A stretch of 17,359 nt of DNA from JAQVWU01 sp964628455 (GTDB lineage Bacteria; Bacillota; Clostridia; Oscillospirales; CAG-272): contig CAZVPD010000076.1 of NCBI GenBank assembly GCA_964628455.1, positions 1-17,359 of the forward strand, given 5' to 3'. The notes under the pieces were generated by a model that made no database searches, had not been told where the DNA came from, and was given only the letters and a program-made list of their open reading frames with translations. This document shows, in pieces, positions 7,346-14,107 of this stretch. Positions within the stretch are counted from its first letter, which is position 1. Each line of letters begins with the position of its first letter. Made by a program: the position numbers and the translations under genes.

Positions 7346-8296
7346 TTAATTGCAATCGGCTGTCAGCGGTCCGGCAAGCTCCCTGAGATAAAACAATTTG
7401 CCCGGCAGCGTCGGCATATAGGAGGACGGGACCCACATATCGGGACCGTAACGCAGAGTCATATGAAAACTCATCCCCTGCCACTGCATGCCCCGTCCCA
7501 GGACACCGTCGCATCCTCCGATGATGGTATCGGACTGCAAAAACAAAGCGGGACCTATCGTGTTGGCACGGCAGGGAACAAGTGTAGTCCGCGATTTAAA
7601 ACTTGTTATCGAATTCTGCTCGATCGTTAGCGGATGGAGTTTTGCGCCGATACGGTGCGTCTGCTTTTTCCATTCGTCAGCCGACGGGAATTCCGCCGCG
7701 AAATGCGGTTCCCAGAATGCTATATGACAGACTCTTCCGATCCCGAACACTAAAATCTGTCTGGCGCCTTCGGATTTGAGCGCTGCGATTTTTTGCGCGT
7801 ATAGGGGCAGGTTCTCTTTTGTGGCAAAATTTCTCTGGGAAGGCGGGACCGTCAGCTCCCCGAGCGGATTATACAGCGCCTGTTCCATGGCATATCGGAA
7901 TGCCGCTCTGTTATCGGGCGGAAGGGTGACCCCGTCTCCGTCCGACCATTCGTCCATGTTGAAGCAATAAAGATGGTCGCACTTAATTTTCCATTCCCGC
8001 AGAAAAAAGACCGTCCATTTATACATGCCCATAGGGCCGACCGGAAGTATAAATATCAGTTTTTCTCCCTTCTGCCGGGCTGTTTTTATCTGGAGCGCGA
8101 TCTCATGACCCATATAAGTATCGAAATCGTAAATATTTTCACATTCGACCGGTGTGAACGCACTGTTCCAATGAGGCTGCCTTAATACGGCTTCTTCAGG
8201 CGTGCACTGCATGCAGCGATCGATTTTTTGCATATCCCATCCGGCGGGATAAAATCCTTCCAACAATGAATCCTTGACTGTAGAGTTGAAATCCAT
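7346..8296 (-). CDS. Divergent NagB/RpiA-family protein, glucosamine-6-phosphate deaminase-like
   Basis: A 316-residue cytoplasmic sugar-phosphate isomerase/deaminase-type protein. Family features visible are the PVGPMGMYK phosphate-loop-like segment (85-93), FNMDEW (112-117) with the catalytic-base Asp115 of the NagB DEY motif, and GIGRVCHIAFWEP (185-197), which matches NagB GxDGHIAFNEP. His191 and Glu196 are kept, but the Asp two residues before the His is Val189 and the Asn before Glu is Trp195. So one member of the NagB Asp-His-Glu catalytic group is missing, and the substrate may not be glucosamine-6-phosphate. It is about 50 residues longer than typical NagB. AGGAG lies nine bases before the ATG. 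It sits 68 bases downstream of the GH42-like gene on the same strand, suggesting the two act on the same glycan. Family call is good; reaction is uncertain. Confidence 0.7.
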   Translation of the reverse strand: MDFNSTVKDSLLEGFYPAGWDMQKIDRCMQCTPEEAVLRQPHWNSAFTPVECENIYDFDTYMGHEIALQIKTARQKGEKLIFILPVGPMGMYKWTVFFLREWKIKCDHLYCFNMDEWSDGDGVTLPPDNRAAFRYAMEQALYNPLGELTVPPSQRNFATKENLPLYAQKIAALKSEGARQILVFGIGRVCHIAFWEPHFAAEFPSADEWKKQTHRIGAKLHPLTIEQNSITSFKSRTTLVPCRANTIGPALFLQSDTIIGGCDGVLGRGMQWQGMSFHMTLRYGPDMWVPSSYMPTLPGKLFYLRELAGPLTADCN

Positions 8297-8364
8297 ATTC
8301 CTGCTCTCCTTCTGGTTTGATCAAATGATATATAATAATAAAAAACTTCGATGAATTGTCCGCT

Positions 8365-10464
8365 TTACGGCTGACGGTATTTTATAGCCAGCCATTTGGT
8401 TTCACCCGTTTTCATGTCGGGTGAGAGAACTCGGATATCCTGATAAGATTCCCCGGTCAGAAAGTCGGATATGTCGCAGTTTCCCGGAAACAAGAGATTC
8501 TTTTTCCCCGCTGCGGACGCGCCGTAAACTAAAAACTTTCCGTCGGTGACAAGCACATCTCCTTCTTCGGAATAAACATGACACCCGGCCAGCCTGCAGA
8601 AGGCACGGATATTTTCACGTGAGAGAAACGTTCCCCCGTAAAAAAAGACCGTATATCCGTTGTGTTTTTTGGATGCAAGCCCCGGTATGCCGCCGGCATA
8701 TTCCGCATACAGCGTATCATAACCGGCTGCGGTATAACGGTGAGTAACCTCGTTGCAGCGGTCCACGTGAACAAATCCATGTCTTTTTCCGTCATGTGTT
8801 ACATTCAGCGCGGTATTCCCTGCTTCCGTCAGCGTTATATCCATCCCGGTCAGCAATTTCACATCTTCCGGCAGTGTGGTGCCGAAACCGTACATAAAGA
8901 CCGATGTTTTCCCGCCGTGCTGCAGCTGCGCGGCAAGAGCCCTGCACCGGTCCGGAGACAAACGGTACGGATTCAAAAATATATAAAGGCATGCGTCTGA
9001 AAAAAGCCCGGCTTCGACGTCTGCAATTTCCGCAAAGGCGAAAGATATGCCCGCGCGGTATGCTTCGTAACGGAAGGAAGAGATCAAATTACCGGATATG
9101 CCGCAGAATGAAGGCTGGCCCAGTACCGATTCGGCTTTTTCGTCGATAATAAATACCGTATTAAATGCGGATGCCGGCGGTTCTGCCGCAATCAGTTTTT
9201 CATATTCATTTTTAAGAACAGCCAGATTCTTCCATACCGAGTCGTCATACAGCCATCCGTATGCGGCAAGATCCATGACCCATATACCGCACCCGTGCAG
9301 CATGATGTCTCCGATTTCACGCCTGTGAACATGATACAGATCCTCAAGGGATTTGATATTCGGCAGCCATCCCGATTCCGGCGCATGATTTATAAAAGTC
9401 CGCTGATCGCTTTCTTGAAACCATAGTTTGCCGCATCTTGTTATCGAATCCATTGCGGTCATGTAAGCGCTGGTGGCTCCGACAGCTCCGTTTGGCGCCG
9501 TATTTGTTCGGTCTCCGTATGATACGGGACCGGCAAACCCGTCAAGAAAGGGCGAATTTAAAAGTCTGCGCATATCGTAATGACCGGACTGGCAGTCGGC
9601 AAGTTCAAACAAATACCCGTAAAAGGCGATGCAGAGCATGCTGCCCTCAGACGCATCCTTTACGATTTTTGCAAAACGTTCGATGCGCGAGGAGACAAGT
9701 TCGTTGATAAAATCAAAATAATCCGAAAAAATCCGTTCGTCCTCATTTAAAAGCAATGTGTTTTTATAAAATTCCGACGAGATGTTGTTGGGAAGGTCCC
9801 GCGGAACCGGAACGCACAGATGTTCCTGTCCGTATTTCCGCTTCTGCCACTCCATAAATTTTTTATCGGCTGCAGGCGACATATCCGAACCGGACTCTCG
9901 AAAACCGTATTCAAACCATTCGCAGTTTTCCAGGTGAATACACGCGACATGGTTCCTATATTCCCCCGAATTACAGATATACCGAACGATGAAATCCAGT
10001 TTTTTATCAACAGCATCCGCCCATTTATCCGAAGACGTGGATGCGAGACTGATACCGGACCCTTCGGGGTAAACCGACCCGTTCCTAAATACAATCAGTT
10101 CATTTTCCCATTCCTCGGGCGCCTTCCCGAAGTATGCACCTACTTTAACGCGCAGAAAAATCTGCGCTTCCGAATCTCCCCTGATGACAGAGTCGAGGCA
10201 GCGGCGCAGGTCGGCGATCTCATCCGAAGCATCCTTCGCGCTGTTTTCGCAGGTCTCGGGTTTATCTCCGGTAAAGTGCAAATTATATATACAGGAGTGC
10301 AGATGAATTCCGTTGGCTGCGGCAAGGGAAACCTGTTCCGTAACAAAAGGCCCCCTGTCCGTATTGCCGAAAAAAATAATCGGAACAACGGCATTCCCGT
10401 TGATAAATAACCTCGGAACACCGTTTACCGATTTGATTTTTGCGCCGGTCGATACATCTGTCAA
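8365..10464 (-). CDS. GH42-like clan-A glycoside hydrolase-type protein
   Basis: A 699-residue protein without signal peptide or membrane helix, thus cytoplasmic. The layout resembles GH42-type enzymes: an N-terminal TIM barrel (about 20-410), then an alpha/beta domain (about 425-560) that looks like the glutaminase-like beta-galactosidase trimerisation domain, and a short C-terminal beta part. Candidate catalytic acids are Glu179 or Glu182 in HLENCEWFEYGF at the end of an early strand, and Glu351 in WFQESDQRTF further on. I do not recognise the exact family, and the general acid lacks the usual Asn-Glu pair, so beta-galactosidase activity should not be assumed. The start is TTG at 10464: AGGTG (10472-10476) is seven bases upstream, and no in-frame ATG or GTG competes. 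It is first in a two-gene unit with the NagB-like gene and has its own near-perfect promoter with a leader of only about 22 bases. Confidence 0.6.
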   Translation of the reverse strand: MTDVSTGAKIKSVNGVPRLFINGNAVVPIIFFGNTDRGPFVTEQVSLAAANGIHLHSCIYNLHFTGDKPETCENSAKDASDEIADLRRCLDSVIRGDSEAQIFLRVKVGAYFGKAPEEWENELIVFRNGSVYPEGSGISLASTSSDKWADAVDKKLDFIVRYICNSGEYRNHVACIHLENCEWFEYGFRESGSDMSPAADKKFMEWQKRKYGQEHLCVPVPRDLPNNISSEFYKNTLLLNEDERIFSDYFDFINELVSSRIERFAKIVKDASEGSMLCIAFYGYLFELADCQSGHYDMRRLLNSPFLDGFAGPVSYGDRTNTAPNGAVGATSAYMTAMDSITRCGKLWFQESDQRTFINHAPESGWLPNIKSLEDLYHVHRREIGDIMLHGCGIWVMDLAAYGWLYDDSVWKNLAVLKNEYEKLIAAEPPASAFNTVFIIDEKAESVLGQPSFCGISGNLISSFRYEAYRAGISFAFAEIADVEAGLFSDACLYIFLNPYRLSPDRCRALAAQLQHGGKTSVFMYGFGTTLPEDVKLLTGMDITLTEAGNTALNVTHDGKRHGFVHVDRCNEVTHRYTAAGYDTLYAEYAGGIPGLASKKHNGYTVFFYGGTFLSRENIRAFCRLAGCHVYSEEGDVLVTDGKFLVYGASAAGKKNLLFPGNCDISDFLTGESYQDIRVLSPDMKTGETKWLAIKYRQP

Positions 10465-10471
10465 GCTGGAT

Positions 10472-10476
10472 CACCT
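10472..10476 (-). promoter_or_regulatory. Ribosome binding site fixing the TTG start at 10464
   Basis: AGGTG stands seven bases before TTG, the same motif and spacing as at rnfC. The nearby ATG at 10457 is out of frame. Confidence 0.75.
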
Positions 10477-10493
10477 CGTTTGTTATTGAAGGC

Positions 10494-10522
10494 ATTATAT
10501 CACAATACGGTTCTGTTGTCAA
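10494..10522 (-). promoter_or_regulatory. Near-perfect sigma-A promoter for the GH42-like gene
   Basis: On the minus strand TTGACA (10517-10522) and TATAAT (10494-10499) are both perfect and 17 bases apart, and TG stands one base before the -10 box (extended -10). Transcription should begin near 10487. Such a strong core promoter on a sugar-use gene would be expected to need repression. Confidence 0.85.
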
Positions 10523-10560
10523 ATGAAAATAATAAAAAAACATTGCTTATGCCCCTTATA

Positions 10561-10578
10561 AAAACAACATCCTGTTTT
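10561..10578. repeat. Inverted repeat midway between the divergent promoters
   Basis: AAAACA and TGTTTT flank a six-base centre. The site lies between the two -35 boxes (10522 and 10630), where a shared regulator could bind. It is short and AT-rich, so it could be chance. Confidence 0.3.
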
Positions 10579-10629
10579 AACCTGTGTTTGTATCCCTTTG
10601 ATGCAGACGATATTTTATTGCGAGTATAA

Positions 10630-10658
10630 TTGACAAAACAGAATATATATGATAAAAT
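10630..10658 (+). promoter_or_regulatory. Near-perfect sigma-A promoter for the fucosidase gene
   Basis: TTGACA (10630-10635) and TAAAAT (10653-10658) are 17 bases apart, with TG at 10650-10651 forming an extended -10. Transcription should start near 10665, giving a leader of about 60 bases to the ATG at 10725. The region 10465-10724 thus holds two back-to-back promoters and no gene. Confidence 0.85.
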
Positions 10659-10682
10659 TGCATTGATTCATCGGAATTATAA

Positions 10683-10701
10683 TATTTTTATTGTAAAAAT
10701 A
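10683..10701. repeat. Perfect 8-bp AT-only palindrome in the fucosidase leader
   Basis: TATTTTTA and TAAAAATA flank TTG. It lies about 18 bases downstream of the predicted start of transcription and 24 bases before the start codon. It could be an operator or a weak RNA hairpin; being all A/T it would make a poor terminator. Confidence 0.4.
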
Positions 10702-10724
10702 AATATGACGGGAGACCTATTCAT

Positions 10725-12113
10725 ATGGAAAAGACGGTTGATTTTAAGGACTTTTTGAAGCAGGCTGCCTCGGTCGTTCCCTCTCAACGTCAAAAAGCCT
10801 GGCTCGAGACCGAATTCTATGCGTTCATACATTTCAGTCCCAATACCTATACGAATCTGGAATGGGGTCTCGGCAACGAAGATCCCGCTATCTTTAATCC
10901 CGAAAATCTGGACTGTGATTCCTGGGTCGAAGCGGTGAAATCTGCGGGCATGCGGGGTATCATCATAACCGCCAAGCATCATGACGGATTCTGCCTCTGG
11001 CAGACCGAAACGACGCTTCATTCCGTAAAAAGCAGTCCCTGGAAAAACGGCAGGGGCGATGTTGTACATGAACTTTCCGAGGCATGCCGGCGCGGAGGTA
11101 TTAAATTCGGATTTTATCTTTCCCCCTGGGACAGAAATTCCAAATTTTACGGAACGCCCGAATACAATGATTTTTATCGCGCTCAGCTTAAGGAACTGCT
11201 TATCGGATACGGCGACATCTTTGAAGTATGGTTTGACGGAGCCTGCGGCGAAGGCCCGAACGGCCGCCGGCAGGAATATGATTTTGACAGTTATATTGAC
11301 CTTATACGAAAATATCAGCCGGATGCGTGTATATTCAATGACCACGGCCCCGATATCCGATGGTGCGGAAATGAGGGTGGTCAGGCAAGACATGCCGAAT
11401 GGTCGGTCATCCCCCGTGAACTATGCTACAGACGCACCGAACCGCAGACCCCGGCCGGTCCTCTGAAAGGCAGTCTCGATTATCTATATAATTCGCTCGA
11501 TGAAATAGGATCTCTTCATACGATTTTATATTCTTCGGGTCTGGTATTCGCAGGATCCGAGATCGATATGTCCATCCGTCCCGGCTGGTTCTATCATCCT
11601 TCGGAAGAACCTCATTCTCTTGAACGGTTGTTTAAAACATACATCACATCCGTCGGCGGCAACGCGACTTTCCTTTTGAACATCCCGCCTATGCCAAGCG
11701 GGTTATTCGACCCGCGGGATATCGGGAGGCTGAAAGAACTGGGCGCAAAACTCCGGTCCTGTTTCGGAGAACCGGTAACGGGTTCCGCAGCCATTCAAAG
11801 GTCGGATGCATACGGCAGTGATACGCAGTGTATTTACGATATTGTTTTTAACAAATCTCAAGATCTCGGATATATTGTCCTTTCCGAGGATTTATCAGCC
11901 GGTCAACGTGTTTCGGGGTTTCTTATTCAGCGCCCGAACTGGAACGGCTCGTGGGATACGGTTTACGAAGGGACAACCGTCGGCAGTAAAAAAATCTGTC
12001 CCGTAAACCTTCGGGGCGTCGACAAATGCCGTATTTACATAACTTCGGCAAGAGATGCCGTTCATATGAAAAAGATCGATTTATATCCACCTGAAAAATC
12101 CTCGATTGAATAA
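10725..12113 (+). CDS. GH29 alpha-L-fucosidase
   Basis: Removes alpha-linked L-fucose from oligosaccharides. The 462-residue protein has the GH29 barrel from about 25 to 340: HFSPNTYTNLEWG (36-48), AKHHDGFCLW (83-92), FGFYLSPWDR (128-137) and EVWFDGACG (167-175), where Asp171 is the catalytic nucleophile of the family. GNEGGQARHAEWS (215-227) supplies Glu217 as a candidate acid/base and resembles the GH29-B subgroup, which favours alpha-1,3/1,4-linked fucose next to a branched galactose (family knowledge; the subgroup here is inference). A C-terminal beta-sandwich follows from about 345. No signal peptide is seen, so it likely acts on imported fragments. GGGAG at 10710-10714 is ten bases before the ATG. 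It is first of a plus-strand run, with 56 bases to the next gene. Confidence 0.93.
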   Translation: MEKTVDFKDFLKQAASVVPSQRQKAWLETEFYAFIHFSPNTYTNLEWGLGNEDPAIFNPENLDCDSWVEAVKSAGMRGIIITAKHHDGFCLWQTETTLHSVKSSPWKNGRGDVVHELSEACRRGGIKFGFYLSPWDRNSKFYGTPEYNDFYRAQLKELLIGYGDIFEVWFDGACGEGPNGRRQEYDFDSYIDLIRKYQPDACIFNDHGPDIRWCGNEGGQARHAEWSVIPRELCYRRTEPQTPAGPLKGSLDYLYNSLDEIGSLHTILYSSGLVFAGSEIDMSIRPGWFYHPSEEPHSLERLFKTYITSVGGNATFLLNIPPMPSGLFDPRDIGRLKELGAKLRSCFGEPVTGSAAIQRSDAYGSDTQCIYDIVFNKSQDLGYIVLSEDLSAGQRVSGFLIQRPNWNGSWDTVYEGTTVGSKKICPVNLRGVDKCRIYITSARDAVHMKKIDLYPPEKSSIE

Positions 12114-12154
12114 TCAGGATGAATACTCCTGTCGCTTTATTTTATTCGAATCTG

Positions 12155-12160
12155 AAAGGG
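12155..12160 (+). promoter_or_regulatory. Ribosome binding site choosing the start of the sigma-LRR gene
   Basis: AAAGGG is nine bases before the ATG at 12170. An in-frame upstream ATG at 12119, six bases after the fucosidase stop codon, has no such site and would add 17 unrelated residues. Confidence 0.6.
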
Positions 12161-12169
12161 CACTTCTCA

Positions 12170-14056
12170 ATGAATACTACAGAAGCAGTTATGCTTGCCC
12201 GAGAAGGCAATGCGGATGCTATTTCTTATCTCTACGACGAATATAAGAACGGCATCTATTATATATGTCTCAAGTTTATGAATGATGAAAAAGATGCCGG
12301 TATTGTTTTGCAATACACCTTTTTTCAGGCATTTCATAAACTCGGAGTTTTGAAAAATCCCGAAAACTTCGGCATGTGGCTGTATGTAATCGCCGTCAGC
12401 CGCTGCCGCATGCTGCTTCGCGATAAAGACCAGACCCTTTTTTCTCAGCGCGGTGATTTGGAAAAATCCTCTGATCTGAAGACAAAGTTTTCCTTGAAAA
12501 ACAACCGAGAACCAAAATCCGACGTTGAAATCGATCCGAAACTGCGGGAGGTTGTCTTATCTGCTGCCGAAGACCTGCCGGAGATGCCCCATAAGACCGC
12601 GCTTTTATATTTTTACTGCAGAATGAGCACGGCGCAGATCGCAAAAATATTCGAAACAGACGAGCCGGCAGTTAAAGCGCATTTGATGCAGGCGGCTTCC
12701 CTTTTTAAAAAACAGATGACGGAAAAACAGCAGGATTCCGTATTGCCGGCTGAGTTTTCGAACATCGAAAATATCGGCGTAATTTACGAACGCGAAGCGG
12801 AGAATGTTCCGGTCCCGAACGAACTTTCCGAAAATATCGTCGCAACATCGGTCACTCTCGCAGCCTCGTCGGCCGGGAACATGTATCTTGAAGATAGGGA
12901 CAAACCGCAGTTCAAAGCCGCGGCTGGCGAGTCGAATATCGGTGAAAAGAATCCGACGGATAAAAAAACGCTGCCTGACCGTCAGCGTATCGCTTTCCGT
13001 AATCTTGTAACCATCGTTATAGTATTCCTCATTGCGGCAGCTGTCATAACCGGAGCCATCATAGTGATCAAACTGGCGGGAGACAGTCTTGCGATGACAA
13101 CCGGTGTGACCGGTGACGATACCGAACCGGTCAGTGCGGAAGCCGGCAGTGATTCCGCAGTACCTATTTCTTCCGAGGACGTAACAGATGAACCTTTAAC
13201 GGAACCTGTTCCGGAAACGACGGTTCCTCCGCCGTCGGAAACAGACCCGCCGGCGACCACACCTCCGGTAACGGACGCTCCCGTAACAAAACCTGCAGAG
13301 ACCCGGCCCCCTGTCACAGAAGCCCTTGCGGTTACCGAGGACCCGGGCATATGGTTTGAAAGCGACGTCTTCGCCAAAGAAGTAACCATATCCAAATATA
13401 TAGGATCGGCTAAAGAGGTGGATATACCCCCCTCCATCGGCGGGAAGCCCGTTACGAAAATCGCACCGTATGCTTTTCAGGACAACACGGCGATCATAAG
13501 TCTGAAAATTCCTTCGTCGGTTAAATCGATCGGCGTCGGAGCGTTCCGAGGCTGCACTTCGCTGACTTCGGTCATGTTTTCACCGGGCCTTACGGAAATA
13601 AACGATTATGCATTCCTGGAATGTTCAAAGCTGACAACTCTGAAAGTCCCGTCAACCGTTACCTCTGTCGGGGTATCGGCATTCGGCTCGACAGCATGGA
13701 TCAGCGCTCAGAAAACTTCGTTTTTGACTGTCGGCGACGGTGTCCTTTTAAAATATCTCGGATCGGAAAACACGGTGACCGTACCTGACGGCATCAAATA
13801 TATTTCGAATGCTTTTTATTACAAAAGCAGGGTGACAAATATACTGTTGCCTTCCGGTGTTTCGGTCATCGGTACTTATGCATTCTGCAAAAGTCCCGAA
13901 CTGAGGTCCATTACGATGCCCGAAACAATAACGGTAATTTTAAAAGATGCGATTTATGATTGTTCCTCGCTCACCGAAATAAAAGTCAAAGAGGGATCCT
14001 ATGCCGAAACCTGGTGTAAAAACAACGGTTTTGCTTCTTTGCTGGTCTATTTTTAA
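12170..14056 (+). CDS. ECF sigma-factor-like protein fused to a membrane helix and BspA-like LRR domain
   Basis: A 628-residue transmembrane protein. Residues 1-85 resemble sigma-70 region 2 of ECF factors (Leu-Tyr-Asp-Glu-Tyr near 21-25, QYTFFQAFHKL at 48-58, WLYVIAVSRCRMLLR at 70-84). Residues 122-183 resemble region 4, with a helix-turn-helix from Met152 to Lys181. After a polar linker, Arg-rich RQRIAFRN is followed by one hydrophobic helix (about 279-302), so the sigma part should be cytoplasmic. Outside comes a Pro/Thr/Val-rich spacer (about 311-390) with PVT and TDP-like repeats, then LRR_5/BspA-type repeats (about 404-624) with the recurring pattern I-x-x-x-A-F-x-x-C-x-x-L. The acidic residues normally present in region 2.2 are weakened, so binding to RNA polymerase is not certain. 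Function as a surface sensor that controls genes directly is inference. No anti-sigma gene is beside it. It lies between the fucosidase and an acyl-CoA synthetase. Confidence 0.85.
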   Translation: MNTTEAVMLAREGNADAISYLYDEYKNGIYYICLKFMNDEKDAGIVLQYTFFQAFHKLGVLKNPENFGMWLYVIAVSRCRMLLRDKDQTLFSQRGDLEKSSDLKTKFSLKNNREPKSDVEIDPKLREVVLSAAEDLPEMPHKTALLYFYCRMSTAQIAKIFETDEPAVKAHLMQAASLFKKQMTEKQQDSVLPAEFSNIENIGVIYEREAENVPVPNELSENIVATSVTLAASSAGNMYLEDRDKPQFKAAAGESNIGEKNPTDKKTLPDRQRIAFRNLVTIVIVFLIAAAVITGAIIVIKLAGDSLAMTTGVTGDDTEPVSAEAGSDSAVPISSEDVTDEPLTEPVPETTVPPPSETDPPATTPPVTDAPVTKPAETRPPVTEALAVTEDPGIWFESDVFAKEVTISKYIGSAKEVDIPPSIGGKPVTKIAPYAFQDNTAIISLKIPSSVKSIGVGAFRGCTSLTSVMFSPGLTEINDYAFLECSKLTTLKVPSTVTSVGVSAFGSTAWISAQKTSFLTVGDGVLLKYLGSENTVTVPDGIKYISNAFYYKSRVTNILLPSGVSVIGTYAFCKSPELRSITMPETITVILKDAIYDCSSLTEIKVKEGSYAETWCKNNGFASLLVYF

Positions 14057-14107
14057 GATCAGATCATTCGAAAAGACCGATAAATTCCAATGAAAGGTAA
14101 GTAATAA

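Noticed and set aside
10678..10683. Second TATAAT in the fucosidase leader
   Set aside because: No -35 box at suitable spacing; the upstream TTGACA-N17-TAAAAT pair is far better.
10677..11393. Open frame of 238 codons on the minus strand opposite the fucosidase
   Set aside because: It lies wholly inside a clear GH29 gene, has no ribosome binding site and no recognisable protein pattern.
12119..12169. Longer start of the sigma-LRR gene
   Set aside because: No ribosome binding site, and the added residues do not fit the usual beginning of sigma region 2.
14090..14104. Four-codon ORF ATG-AAA-GGT-AAG-TAA just before the acyl-CoA synthetase
   Set aside because: It overlaps the ribosome binding site of the real gene; a leader peptide this short has no other support.
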